The notes beneath the pieces are model-generated. The model had not been told where the DNA came from, did no database searches, and worked only from the letters and a program-made list of their open reading frames with translations. A DNA stretch of 48,502 nucleotides from Candidatus Eiseniibacteriota bacterium (GTDB taxonomy: Bacteria; Eisenbacteria; RBG-16-71-46): contig JACOSV010000048.1 of NCBI GenBank assembly GCA_016178725.1, positions 1 to 48,502 of the forward strand, read 5' to 3'. The position numbers were made by a program, and so were the translations under genes. Of the stretch, positions 31,588 through 41,067 are shown one piece after another (positions within the stretch are counted from its first letter, which is position 1; each line of letters opens with the position of its first letter).

Positions 31588-34575
31588 CTAGTTCAGCGAC
31601 GGCGCGTAGATCACGGCGTTGAGCAGCACGCGCTCGGTCGAGCGCCAGAAGAGCCGGAACGCCGGCGAGCCCGCCATCATGATGACGTGGCCGCCGCCGT
31701 TCGGCTCGTCCACCGCGTACGCCGTGCCCTCGAGCCGCCGCTCGGTCTCGGGCCACGTCCAGCCCGTGAGTGTCAGCGGCCGGCGGTCGAACTTGAGCGG
31801 GTTCGATCCCTCCTTCGACGGCTTGAGGAAGAGCCGGCCCTGCATCAGCACCGGAAGCCGCCCCTCGCCGATCCCGAAGCCGAGGAAATGGCGCGGGTCG
31901 ACGCTCGCCCAGAAGATCGAGCCCGGGACGTACTCGGGCCGCCGCTCGTCCTCGCGCACGCTGTCGGACGGCGCCTTGTCGTCGTCGTCGTCCTTCTTGT
32001 CGCTCGGCGGCTTGACGCCGACCGCGCGCGCGCTCGAAAGGCCGACGTTCTTCAGCGTCGGGAACTCGGCCGCATCGTCGAGGCAGATGAGCGTGCCGCC
32101 GCGCGACACCCAGTCCTTGAGCGTGCCGATGTTCCCCTCGCCCAGGGCGCGCGCGATCGCGTTGGGATTGCCGTCGGCGAGGATGATGACGTTGTAGCGC
32201 TCGAGCTCGGCGCCGCCCAGAGCCTGCACGCGGAGCGGCGTGAAGCGCACGCCCAGCCGGCGCTCGAACAGGAACCACAGCCAGCCGTAGCTCGACGGCG
32301 AGACCGATCCGTCCACGAGCATCGCGACGCGCGGGCGCTTGAGGCTCGCGATCGCCTCCGAGCCGATGCCGGTGTCGCCGGACTCGATGTAGGCGCTGTT
32401 GGCCGCGGTCACCGTGACGCCGGTCAAGCGCGCGAGATCGGCGATCCGCGCGTGCAGCTTCTCGGGGTTGCGCTCGACCCGGGCGATGAACGAGCCGCGC
32501 TGGAACGTGCGGCCCGCGGCGCGGAACGGGCGCGTGCCGGTCGCGATCTTGAAGTCCTCCTGCATCAGCCGCAGCGCGAGTGCCAGCGCGCCCTCGCTGC
32601 CGCAGTCCCAGACGTAGGCGGTGCTCGCGCGCCCGCCCTCGATCCGGCCGGCGAGGTCGCGGACCGTCTGCCCGTCGGCGCCGATGAGTGCCGCCGGACC
32701 GGGGCGGCTGATGCGCGCCGGCATCGGCACACCGATCGCCAGCGAGTCGGCGAGCGGCGCCTCGTCGGCGGCCGCGGTGGTGGGATCGGGTGCGCGCAGC
32801 AGCGTGCCGCCCGCGGGCAGGTCGCGCGAGGCGAACGCGCGGACGCCGTAGGCAACCGGCAGCGACCACGCCGTGATGTCGTAGAAGTCGTAGTCCTCGC
32901 GCGGCGCGCGCTTGCCGCGGTGGAGATTGCGCCCGTACTTGTCGAGCTGGACGCGCGCGAACACCGAATCCACCGGCGCGTCACGATCGAGCAGCGTGCG
33001 CGCGAGCCGGCCCGCCGGCTGCGCGAGGTCCACGACGAACGCGCCGTCCGCGAGTTCGTGCGGCGCCCAGGGCGCATCGGCGCCGCGCGGCGTGCCGGCG
33101 CGCGCCGGCGGCTCGGGTTTGGCGGCGGCCTTCGCGTCGCGCTTCGCCGCGCCCGGCTTCGCGGCGCCCTCCTTCGCGTCGTCGCTCTTCGTCTCCGCGG
33201 CCGCGCGCACGAGCTCGCCGCCGCCGGGCGCGTCGAACCAGAGCGGACGCGCCGCGGCGAGCCTGACCGGCCCCGGCACCCAGCGCACCTCGACGCCGGT
33301 GTGCATCAGGTCTTCGGCGAGTGCCGCCGCGCGCACCGGATCGGCGCCGGGATCGAGCACGTACGCGCGCGCTGCCCCGCTCTTCCCCTCGGCGATCGCC
33401 GCGAGCGCGAAGCGGTGGTAGTCGCGCAGGCGCTCCTCGCGGTGCGCGGCCGCCGCCGCCGCGGTCGCGAGCGAGGCGGTGAAGTGGCGGCGGATGCCGT
33501 CCAGCAGCGTCACGATCGTCTCGTCGTCGCGGCGGATCGCGAGGTTGCCGCCGCCGTCGGTCTCGTACGTCATGCCGACCGCGCCGCGCAGCGACGGCCA
33601 CGAGTCCCAGTATCCCGGGTAGTAGAGGTCGAAGACGTCGCGCACGAAGTAGTTCCAGCCGTAGCGGTCGAACGCCGCGGCGTTGGCGCGGCCGAAGATG
33701 TCGGTCCACTTCGCCACCTCGGCCGCCGAGAGCGCCGGATTGATCGGCGTCGCCGGCGGCGCGAAGAAATAGCTCGCCGTCTGGCCGTGATGATCCACGA
33801 ACACCTGCGGATTCCAGCGGCGGAACGCGCGCGCCATCTGCCGCGACTCGACCTGGCTCATCGCCAGCGCGTCGCGGTTCAAGTCCACCTGATAGTGGTT
33901 GGTGCGGCCGCCGATCCCCCACGGCTGCTGGCGCTGCTGCTCGATCGCCCACGGATCGGGATTGCCGCTGCCGAGCGCGTTGATCCACGTGACGAAGCGC
34001 TCGTGGCCGTCGGGGTTGTGCGCGACGTTCATGACGATCACGCAGCGGTCGAGGATCGCGCGCGTCGTCGAGTCCTCGCCCGCGACGAGCTGATAGGCGA
34101 CCTGCATCATCGCCTCGAACGACGCCGACTCGTCGCCATGGATGCTGTAGTTGAGCCACACCGTCGCCGGCGTGTCGCGGATCAGCCGCTCGGCGTCGGC
34201 CGCGTTCGCGAGCAGCCGCGGATCGGCGAGCTTCGCCGTCGCGTCGCGGATCGTGTCGAGCTTCTTCATGTTCTCGGGCGAGCTGATGACGAGCAGCGCG
34301 CGCTCGCGGAACTCGTACGTACGGCCGAACGGCTCGCGGACGATGCGGTCCGATCCCGCGCGCGTGAGTGCCGCGACGTAGCGCTCCATGTTGGCGTACG
34401 ACGTGTGGAACGTGCCCGGCTCGTAGCCCAGGATCTCGGACGGCCTGGGGATGCCGGCGCGATACGGCCCGCGATCGTAGAAGTCGAACGCGGGCGCGGC
34501 GTGGAGTCGGGGAGCGACCGACGGAGCGGCGAGAGACGCAGCGAGGACGGCGGCCAGCAGCGCGGCACGGCGCAC
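31588..34575 (-). CDS. Large secreted M14-family peptidase with GATase-like C-terminal region
   Basis: This is a 995-residue protein with a signal peptide (LLAAVLAASLAAPSVAPRLHA, cleavage ~27). The M14 domain (about 50-400) has zinc ligands His146 and Glu149 in SIHGDESAS, NHYQVDLNRDA, a His pair 262-263 in VDHHGQTAS and the catalytic Glu in MTYETDGGG. A Lys/Ala/Pro-rich linker lies at ~480-505. From ~755 to 860 there is a Rossmann-like class I amidotransferase-type segment (RVAMLVDGSVSPSSYGWLWF, YNVIILADGNP, WVSRGGTLICLDDA) without the catalytic Cys-His-Glu triad. The architecture is shared with secreted carboxypeptidases of other soil bacteria. GTG 34575 has AAGGAG 8-9 nt upstream. It is the second M14 enzyme in the window, but similarity to the one at 24128 is limited to the catalytic domain. 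Confidence 0.9.
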   Translation of the reverse strand: MRRAALLAAVLAASLAAPSVAPRLHAAPAFDFYDRGPYRAGIPRPSEILGYEPGTFHTSYANMERYVAALTRAGSDRIVREPFGRTYEFRERALLVISSPENMKKLDTIRDATAKLADPRLLANAADAERLIRDTPATVWLNYSIHGDESASFEAMMQVAYQLVAGEDSTTRAILDRCVIVMNVAHNPDGHERFVTWINALGSGNPDPWAIEQQRQQPWGIGGRTNHYQVDLNRDALAMSQVESRQMARAFRRWNPQVFVDHHGQTASYFFAPPATPINPALSAAEVAKWTDIFGRANAAAFDRYGWNYFVRDVFDLYYPGYWDSWPSLRGAVGMTYETDGGGNLAIRRDDETIVTLLDGIRRHFTASLATAAAAAAHREERLRDYHRFALAAIAEGKSGAARAYVLDPGADPVRAAALAEDLMHTGVEVRWVPGPVRLAAARPLWFDAPGGGELVRAAAETKSDDAKEGAAKPGAAKRDAKAAAKPEPPARAGTPRGADAPWAPHELADGAFVVDLAQPAGRLARTLLDRDAPVDSVFARVQLDKYGRNLHRGKRAPREDYDFYDITAWSLPVAYGVRAFASRDLPAGGTLLRAPDPTTAAADEAPLADSLAIGVPMPARISRPGPAALIGADGQTVRDLAGRIEGGRASTAYVWDCGSEGALALALRLMQEDFKIATGTRPFRAAGRTFQRGSFIARVERNPEKLHARIADLARLTGVTVTAANSAYIESGDTGIGSEAIASLKRPRVAMLVDGSVSPSSYGWLWFLFERRLGVRFTPLRVQALGGAELERYNVIILADGNPNAIARALGEGNIGTLKDWVSRGGTLICLDDAAEFPTLKNVGLSSARAVGVKPPSDKKDDDDDKAPSDSVREDERRPEYVPGSIFWASVDPRHFLGFGIGEGRLPVLMQGRLFLKPSKEGSNPLKFDRRPLTLTGWTWPETERRLEGTAYAVDEPNGGGHVIMMAGSPAFRLFWRSTERVLLNAVIYAPSLN

Positions 34576-34625
34576 GGGGAGTTCTCCTTCGGCGGGAGCG
34601 GCGGAAACGGTCGGCGGAGTCTAGC

Positions 34626-35159
34626 CTACGATCGCACCACTCGCAGGTACGCCGTCCACGGTCCGACCGCCGCGGCGTAGCGCTTGCCCATCACGCGCGC
34701 GATCTGCATCAGGTGATCGAGGTCGTGCGCCACCCACGTCGCGAGGAGCTGCGCGAGCGTGACCGGCCCGAGCTCGGGGTGTTCGCCCGCCAGCTCCAGC
34801 TGCGCCGGCGTGAGCTTCCAGCCGCGCAGCGTCGCGACGTTCTCGGCGCGCAGATCCCGGAAGCGCGCGAGGCGCGCGTCGAGATCGCGCGGGTCGCGCA
34901 GGTGCCGGAACCGGTCGAACGGAACGAACCGCCGCGCCGCCTGCTGCGCGAGGATGATCTGCGCGCGCGGAATCCAGTCGGTCTCCTCGCCGTCGATCAG
35001 GTGGCCGACGACGTCGAACGCGCTCCACGTTTCGGCGCCTTCGTTCGCGCGCACCCAGGGCTCGGGCAGGCCCGCGAGCCACGCGGAGAGCACGGCGGGC
35101 GTGCGCTCGAGGAGCGCGGCGCCCTCGGCGACGTCGAACGGGGCGTCGAACGGCGGCAT
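34626..35159 (-). CDS. DinB-family four-helix-bundle protein
   Basis: This is a 177-residue, mostly helical cytoplasmic protein. Spaced histidines in WSAFDVVGHLIDGEE (His at about 52) and WVAHDLDHLMQIARVM (His-x3-His near 143-147) match the metal triad of the DinB/YfiT-like superfamily, which includes metal-dependent thiol transferases and many unassigned members. ATG 35159 was chosen for the MPPFDAPFDV onset; an upstream in-frame ATG is possible. It lies between the VOC gene and the M14 gene on the same strand. It could act with the VOC protein in resistance or detoxification, since both families have such members; that is inference. Confidence 0.82.
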   Translation of the reverse strand: MPPFDAPFDVAEGAALLERTPAVLSAWLAGLPEPWVRANEGAETWSAFDVVGHLIDGEETDWIPRAQIILAQQAARRFVPFDRFRHLRDPRDLDARLARFRDLRAENVATLRGWKLTPAQLELAGEHPELGPVTLAQLLATWVAHDLDHLMQIARVMGKRYAAAVGPWTAYLRVVRS

Positions 35160-35221
35160 GGGGCCGGAGGCAGGCGAAGGGGCGCCGCGTGTGGCGGCGC
35201 CCCCGTGCGCAATGCGCTCCG

Positions 35222-36007
35222 CTATGCCCTGGGCGGCGTGAGGACGGCGAACACCGCGCTCTGCGGATCCTGCAGCACCGCGAACCGGCCGACGTTCGGA
35301 ACGTCCTGGGCCGGGGCGATGACGCGACCGCCGACCTGATTCGCCTTCGCCACGATCGCGTCGGTGTCGGTCACGGCGAAATACGGCATCCAGTTCGGCG
35401 GTACCTGCCCCATGTCGGGCGAAATCGCCATCATGCCGCCGGCGCCCGTGTCGTCGCGCTTGAACACCGTGTAGCTCATCGGCCCCATCGTCATCACGTC
35501 GGTCTTCCAGCCGAAGAGCGCGGTGTAGAACGCGCCGGCCTTCGCGGTGTCGCGCGTCATCAGCTCGGTCCAGCACAGCGAGCCGGGCTCGCCGAGGACG
35601 CCGGCTCCCGTGTGTTTCTTCGCCTCCCAGACGCAGAAGACCGCGCCGGTCGGATCCTGGATGATCGCCATGCGGCCCACGTCCATCACGTCGAACGCGT
35701 CGGCCAGAATCGTGGCGCCGAGCTGCTTCGCCCTGGCCGCCGCGGCGTCCGCGCTCTCGACCGCGACGTACGAGTTCCAGTGCGGCGGGGCGCCGGAGCT
35801 CTTCTCTTCCTTGCGCATCGTGTAGAGCGCGCCGACGCCGCGCCCGCCGAGACCGATCATCGTGTAGAACTCGCCCTCGCCCATCGGGCTGTCGTTCATC
35901 TCCCAGCCGAACAGGGCCGAGTAGAACTTCTTCGCCCCCGCCTGATCCGTGGTCGAGAGCTCCGGCCAGCAGAACGTGCCGGGCGCGTGCGTCGTCGTCG
36001 TCGCCAT
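35222..36007 (-). CDS. VOC-family protein with two glyoxalase-like domains
   Basis: This is a 261-residue protein made of two tandem VOC (glyoxalase/bleomycin-resistance) domains, about 8-125 and 138-258. Each starts with a Pro/Glu-Leu-x-T-x-D strand and a FY-x-ALFGW helix: CWPELSTTDQAGAKKFYSAL and CWTELMTRDTAKAGAFYTAL. Each ends with an AxxQDPxxAxFxV strand (MAIIQDPTGAVFCVW, FAVLQDPQSAVFAVL). The two halves share clear similarity, so the gene is an internal duplication, as in many two-domain members. Metal ligands are not certain. It is cytoplasmic; substrate unknown. ATG 36007 follows GGAG at a normal distance. It lies 53 bp downstream of an amidohydrolase gene. Confidence 0.9.
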   Translation of the reverse strand: MATTTTHAPGTFCWPELSTTDQAGAKKFYSALFGWEMNDSPMGEGEFYTMIGLGGRGVGALYTMRKEEKSSGAPPHWNSYVAVESADAAAARAKQLGATILADAFDVMDVGRMAIIQDPTGAVFCVWEAKKHTGAGVLGEPGSLCWTELMTRDTAKAGAFYTALFGWKTDVMTMGPMSYTVFKRDDTGAGGMMAISPDMGQVPPNWMPYFAVTDTDAIVAKANQVGGRVIAPAQDVPNVGRFAVLQDPQSAVFAVLTPPRA

Positions 36008-36060
36008 CGCGTGTCTCCTGTGGCGCGCGTCCCTGCGCGGTCGTTTCGGTCGCTGCGGCG

Positions 36061-37422
36061 CTAGTTGGTCGAAGTCGTCGCCGTCGCTCCACGCGCACGC
36101 GCGTGCGGTCCGCGGGGTCGGGCGTCGTACTTGTGGAACAGCCGGGTGTGGCGCGTCTCCATCGAGATCGGCCGGCCGCCGATGTAGACCTGCTCGACCT
36201 GCGTGGCGATCTCGAGCGGGTCGCCGTTGGTCACGATCACGTCCGCGATCTTGCCGGTGTCGATCGAGCCCAGCCGGTCGGCGACGCCCAGGATCTGCGC
36301 CGGGTAGAGCGTGATGCTCTTGAGGGCCTCGTCCTTCGGCAGGCCGTAGGCCGCGGCCATCGCCGCCTCGTAGGGCAGATTGCGCGAGTTGTGCGAGCCG
36401 CCGCCGTCCGAGACGCAGTAGCGCACGCCCGCCGCCTGCAGCTTGCCCGCGAGGCCCATGCCGGTGTCGTACGCCTCGTAGCTCCGCTCGGGCAGCGCGA
36501 GCGCCGCCGCGGTGATCACGGCGATGTTCCGCGCCTTGAGCTCGTCGGTCAGCATCCACGCGTCGCTGCCGCCTTCGAGGACGACGTTCTTCAGCTTCTG
36601 CTCGTCCACGAACCGCAGCACGCCGCGGATCTGCGCGTAGGTCGTGGCGTTGAACACCACCGGGATCTCGCCGCGCAGCGCCTTGCCCATCGCGTCCCAC
36701 TTCACGTCGCGATCGTGGCGCGGGATGCCGGTCTTGCCCTCCGCGTCGCGCGCGGTCCAGTAGGCGCGCGCGTCGTCGAACGCGTCGCGGATCGCCTGGA
36801 TCGCCTGATCGCGCGCCTTCTTCTGCTCGTCCTCGCTGCGCGTCTCGAACCACGCGCGGCTGATGCGCATGGCCGGCCAGCGCACGTGCAGCCCCACCGG
36901 CTTCGCGATCGTCATGTCCTCCTGCGTCCATCCGTCGAGATGGATGAGCGCCGAGGTGCCGGCGATCGCGCCGCCCTGCGGCACCGAGACGGCGCTGGTG
37001 ATGCCGTTGACGCGCGTCACCGGGATCAGGTCGCTCTCCGGATTGATCTCGACCTCGGCGCGCACGTTGGGATTCACGTTGCCGGTCTCGGCCTGATCGT
37101 TGGTGCCGAGCACGCTGCCGACCTCGATGAGGCCGAGCACCGAGTTCGCCGAGATCATGCCGGGATAGATGTGCTTGCCCGCGCACGAGACGACCTTCGC
37201 GCCCGCGGGCGGCGTCACGTTCTTGCCGACCGCGGCGATCTTGCCGTCGGTCATCACGACCGTGGCGTTGTCGAGCGTCGGTCCGCTGACGGTGTGAACG
37301 GTCGCCCCGGTGAGGGCGATGGTTTCGGCGCGCAGCACCGGCACCGCGATAGCGGCCGCCGCGCACAGCGCACCCGCGATCGCCGCGGTCGCGGCGGCGT
37401 AACGAATCGGACGGCGGATCAT
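36061..37422 (-). CDS. Exported amidohydrolase-like protein lacking the HxH metal motif
   Basis: This is a 453-residue protein with a signal peptide or anchor (AAATAAIAGALCAAAAIAVP, about 8-30). The amidohydrolase composite fold is recognisable: an N-terminal beta sandwich (TVHTVSGPTLDNATVVMTDG, KIAAVGKNVTPP), the strand GKHIYPGMISANSVLG where active enzymes have PGxIDxHxH, and the C-terminal LYPAQILGVADRLGSIDTGK followed by ADVIVTNGDPLE. Replacement of HxH by SANS suggests it is not a standard metallohydrolase. ATG 37422 overlaps the stop of the larger amidohydrolase gene (ATGA), and GGAGG precedes it. The two are therefore made together and may form one complex in the periplasm, with this one as a non-catalytic partner (inference). 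Confidence 0.85.
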   Translation of the reverse strand: MIRRPIRYAAATAAIAGALCAAAAIAVPVLRAETIALTGATVHTVSGPTLDNATVVMTDGKIAAVGKNVTPPAGAKVVSCAGKHIYPGMISANSVLGLIEVGSVLGTNDQAETGNVNPNVRAEVEINPESDLIPVTRVNGITSAVSVPQGGAIAGTSALIHLDGWTQEDMTIAKPVGLHVRWPAMRISRAWFETRSEDEQKKARDQAIQAIRDAFDDARAYWTARDAEGKTGIPRHDRDVKWDAMGKALRGEIPVVFNATTYAQIRGVLRFVDEQKLKNVVLEGGSDAWMLTDELKARNIAVITAAALALPERSYEAYDTGMGLAGKLQAAGVRYCVSDGGGSHNSRNLPYEAAMAAAYGLPKDEALKSITLYPAQILGVADRLGSIDTGKIADVIVTNGDPLEIATQVEQVYIGGRPISMETRHTRLFHKYDARPRGPHARARGATATTSTN

Positions 37423-40400
37423 CGCTGCTCCTCCCCGCTCTGCAGCGCTCGGCGCTGGGCTTCGCTGGTGAACGGCATCGCGGCGTGGCCGTCGAGGCCG
37501 CAGTCGTTGCCGCTCATGTCGGCGTCTTCGAGATAGCGCGGCGGCCAGCGGCGCATGCCCGCGACCGGCGGTCCCGCGCTCGCGTCCTTCTTCGCCGCCT
37601 TCGCGCGGGCGATCAGCTGCTCGCGCTCCCTGGCGAGCGCCGCGCGCCCGGCGAGGTCCTCGTCGCGGTCGAAGTACTTGCGGCCTTCGATCCACGTCTG
37701 CTGGCAGGCCGAGTACGGCGACAGCGGGCTGCCGTTCCAGATCGTGAAGTCCGCGTCCTTGCCCACCTCGAGCGAGCCGACGCGGCTGTCGATCTTGAGC
37801 GACTTGGCCGGATTGAGCGTGACGAACTTGATCGCCTCTTCCGGCGGCACGCCGCCGTATTTGATCGCCTTCGCCGCCTCGGTGTTGAGCCGGCGCGCGA
37901 GCTCGGCGTCGTCGGAGTTGAAGCCGACGTTCACGCCGCGATCCCACATGATGTACTCGTTGTACGGAATCGCGTCCACGACCTCGAACTTGTAGCCCCA
38001 CCAGTCGGTGAACCCGAGCGCGGACGCGCCGTGCGCCGCGAGCTCGTCGGCGACCTTGTAGCCCTCGAGGATGTGGGTGAACGTGTTGACGCGGAACCCG
38101 AACTCCTCGGTGAGCCGCATCAGCATCAGGATCTCGTCCTGCCGGTACGAGTGGCAGTGGATGAGCCGCTTGCCGTCGACGATCTCGGCGAGCGCGTCGA
38201 GCTGCAGGTCGCGGCGCGGCGGAAGCCCCGCGTGCTTCGCGTTCCACTCCGCCCACTCGGCCTTGTAGTCGCGCGCGCGCACGAACGCGTCGCGGATCAC
38301 CTGCTCGACACCGGCACGGCTCTGCGGATAGCGCGGCGTCTCGGGACGCCCGCCGCCGCCGAAGTTCGACTGCTTGGGGTTCTCGCCGAGCGCGAACTTC
38401 ACGGTCGGCGGCGCCGCGGCGAACAGCAGCTCCTCGGGCGGCGCGCCCCACTTGTTCTTGATCACCGCGCACTGGCCGCCGATCGCGTTACACGATCCGT
38501 GCAGCAGGTGCATGATCGTCGTGCCGCCGGCGAGCTGGCGGTAGATGTTCTCGCTCTCCGAGTTCACGACGTCCTGGATGCGCACCTCGCACGTCACGCT
38601 GTTGGTGCACTCGTTGACGTTGCCGAGGATCGCGGCGTGGCTGTGCTCGTCGATGATGCCCGGCGCGACCTGCCTGCCGGCGCCATCGATCACCGTCGCG
38701 CCGGGCGGGGCGACGAGGCCCTTGCCGACCGCGGCGATCTTGCCGGCCTTCACGAGCAGGTCGGCGTTCTCGACGATGCCCTGCGGCCCGGCGGTCCAGA
38801 TCGTCGCGTTCTTGACGAGGATCGTCGCGGGCTGCGCGGGCGACGTCATGCGCCACGCCTCGCTGTTGCCCATCACGGCCGGCGTGACCACCGGCTCGTC
38901 CTTCTTCGCCGCGTTCGCGGCGTTCGCACCCGGCGCGGCTCCACCGCCCGCGCCGCCGGCCATCGCATCGCCGCCGCGTCCGCCCATGCCGCCGAAGCCG
39001 CGGCGACCGCCGCCCATGGCCGGCGCCTCGGGCGCGCGTCCGCCGACCACCGCGTGCGCGCCGACGCCCGCGACCGACAGCGTGCCGCGCACGATGTCGT
39101 GCTTCGCGGTGAGATCGAACGTCTCGGCCGCCTCGCTGCCGCGCTGCACCGTGAACACGACGCGCCCGCCGTCCACCTTCGTGCCCTTCGCCTTGAGCGT
39201 GTCGGCGCCGAAGACGAGCCGCGCGCTCGTGTCGGTGTCGGTCGCGACCACGAGCGTCGCGTGCGCCGCGCCCTGCGCGGCCGTCCAGCCGAGATTCCAC
39301 GTGCCCTTCGCGACGACGCCCGTCGGATCGGCGACGTCGTAGCGATCGCCGTCCACCCACACCTCGGCCACCTTGCTCTTGTCCGTGAACAGATCGCCGC
39401 GCGTGATCGTGAGGTTCGCGATCTTGCCCGCCGCGATCGTGCCGAGGCGATCCGAGAGCCCGAGCATCTTCGCCGGCCCGGTCGTGACCGCCGCCAGCGC
39501 CTGATCGGCGGTGAGGCCGCGCTCGATCGCCTTGGCGACGTTGGCGCGGAACGTCTTCACGTCCTTGAGACCGTTCGCGGTGAGCGCGAACGCCACCGCG
39601 TGCTTCGTCAGCACGCCGGGATTCGCGGGCGCCTCGTTCCAATGGCGCAGCTCCTCGGTCGAGACGTCGACGACCGCGTCGGGATCGCCCACGTCCGGCG
39701 CCTCGGGGAAGTTGACCGGCACGATCATCGGCACGGTCGTCGCCGCGATCTCCTTCACGCGCTTGTATTCGTCGCCGTCGCCGAGGATCTGCGCGGTCAA
39801 GCCCGCCTCGCGGGCGATCGCCGCCGAGCGCAGCGCCTCGAGCATGTCGCCGGCCATGAACACGACCGGCTGCCGGCCCGCGATCGGCGCCTGCAGTGCC
39901 TCCCACGCGAGATTCGTCTCGGGACGCTCCTTGCCGGCCGGCGCCTTGGCGTACGCCGCGTTCGCGTCGCGATACCACCTGGCGTCCATGAACGCCTGGC
40001 GGACGACCGAGATCGTGCCCATCAGCGAACCCGGGTAGCCCTCGCGCGACGTCTCCATCGAGATCACCTGTGCGGCGTCCTCCTTGACGAGCACGTCGCG
40101 CGGTCCGCCGGCGCCGAGCCCGATCACCGAGGTCTGCCCGCGGATGATGCCGGCGCGCGGCGCGACCTGCGCCACCGCGAAGCCGGCGGCGCGCAGCGCC
40201 TCGATCTGGTCGGAGCCGAGCGGCAGCATCTCGCTGACGTGCGCCTCGGGATGCACGGTCGCGAGCGCGTGCGTCGCGCCGTGGACCGGCGCCGCCTGCG
40301 GCGCGCCGCGCGCGGGACGGCCCAGCGGACCCGCGGGACCCGCGGCCGGCTCGGCCGCCGGCATCACGAACGGATCGATCATGCCGGGATAGACCGTGAG

Positions 40401-40637
40401 GCTCTCGGCATCCCAGATGCGCGCGTCGGCGGGCGGCGTGACCGCGGCGCCGACGGCGGTGATCACGCCGTCGCGGATCACGATCGTGCCGTGCTCGATG
40501 ACCTGGCCCGCGCCGGTGACGATGCGCGCGCCGACGATGGCGTGCACGCGCGGCGTCTTGGCGAGCGCGGCGGATGGAAGAAGGACGGTGATGGCCAGCA
40601 GGACGCCGCGGATCGCGCGGCTGGGGAGCATGTGCAT
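37419..40637 (-). CDS. Exported double amidohydrolase, first module degenerate
   Basis: This is a 1072-residue protein with a signal peptide (GVLLAITVLLPSAALAKT, about 10-27). The first amidohydrolase module (about 30-465) has the sandwich strands and ends with PAKMLGLSDRLGTIAAGK, but its metal site reads YPGMIDPFVMP in place of IDxHxH. A beta domain (~470-600) and a Gly/Met/Arg-rich linker (about 580-605, GGGRRGFGGMGGRGG) follow. The second module (about 635-1000) keeps APGIIDEHSHAAI and a later RLIHCHSYRQDEIL histidine pair, so it is probably the active half. The end is a Lys/Ala/Arg-rich tail. It likely hydrolyses amide or peptide-like bonds in the periplasm; the substrate is unknown. ATG 40637 has GGAG 7 nt upstream. 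It is coupled to the following single-module gene. Confidence 0.88.
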   Translation of the reverse strand: MHMLPSRAIRGVLLAITVLLPSAALAKTPRVHAIVGARIVTGAGQVIEHGTIVIRDGVITAVGAAVTPPADARIWDAESLTVYPGMIDPFVMPAAEPAAGPAGPLGRPARGAPQAAPVHGATHALATVHPEAHVSEMLPLGSDQIEALRAAGFAVAQVAPRAGIIRGQTSVIGLGAGGPRDVLVKEDAAQVISMETSREGYPGSLMGTISVVRQAFMDARWYRDANAAYAKAPAGKERPETNLAWEALQAPIAGRQPVVFMAGDMLEALRSAAIAREAGLTAQILGDGDEYKRVKEIAATTVPMIVPVNFPEAPDVGDPDAVVDVSTEELRHWNEAPANPGVLTKHAVAFALTANGLKDVKTFRANVAKAIERGLTADQALAAVTTGPAKMLGLSDRLGTIAAGKIANLTITRGDLFTDKSKVAEVWVDGDRYDVADPTGVVAKGTWNLGWTAAQGAAHATLVVATDTDTSARLVFGADTLKAKGTKVDGGRVVFTVQRGSEAAETFDLTAKHDIVRGTLSVAGVGAHAVVGGRAPEAPAMGGGRRGFGGMGGRGGDAMAGGAGGGAAPGANAANAAKKDEPVVTPAVMGNSEAWRMTSPAQPATILVKNATIWTAGPQGIVENADLLVKAGKIAAVGKGLVAPPGATVIDGAGRQVAPGIIDEHSHAAILGNVNECTNSVTCEVRIQDVVNSESENIYRQLAGGTTIMHLLHGSCNAIGGQCAVIKNKWGAPPEELLFAAAPPTVKFALGENPKQSNFGGGGRPETPRYPQSRAGVEQVIRDAFVRARDYKAEWAEWNAKHAGLPPRRDLQLDALAEIVDGKRLIHCHSYRQDEILMLMRLTEEFGFRVNTFTHILEGYKVADELAAHGASALGFTDWWGYKFEVVDAIPYNEYIMWDRGVNVGFNSDDAELARRLNTEAAKAIKYGGVPPEEAIKFVTLNPAKSLKIDSRVGSLEVGKDADFTIWNGSPLSPYSACQQTWIEGRKYFDRDEDLAGRAALAREREQLIARAKAAKKDASAGPPVAGMRRWPPRYLEDADMSGNDCGLDGHAAMPFTSEAQRRALQSGEEQR

Positions 40638-41067
40638 CGCGTGGCTCCTACGAACGGGGACGATGCGGAGCGGTGAGCGGAAGGGCGAAAAGCTATGCGG
40701 CGCGGCGTGCCGGAAGCAAGCACCGAACGACGAGCGGGGCGATGGACGCGGCGGCCGCGCGGACCCGACTCGGCGCGGGCACGGCGCGGGCGCGCGCGGA
40801 TCGAGCGGAAGGCGGCCGGAACCGTCCGGCGAAGCCCGTTGGACCGACGTTGCAATCCCTGTGTCCAGAACGCCCCGAATGGGACGCAGGGGCCGCGATC
40901 AGAATGAAACGGTTCGGGCCCCGGCCTTTCGCGGCAACGGGTTAACGCCGGGCTAAACCACCCGTCCGAGCGGCATGGGGCGTGCAAAAGTAAGCCCTGG
41001 ATCGCGTGTCGCGCCGCCCGGGCATCACGTCGGCCCGGCGCGCTCTTCCATCGGAAAGGACTGACGC
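40638..41067. other. Divergent intergenic region, 430 bp
   Basis: It separates the amidohydrolase gene (minus) from the small secreted protein gene (plus). It should hold promoters for both, but I found no convincing -35/-10 pair. It is slightly less GC-rich from ~40850 to 41000. Open frames inside are Arg/Ala-rich and look non-coding. I recognise no riboswitch or operator. Confidence 0.5.

Noticed and set aside
40673-40945. Small plus-strand open frames in the gap before the small secreted protein gene
   Set aside because: Basic, Ala/Arg-rich translations without signal, membrane segment, motif or ribosome-binding site.
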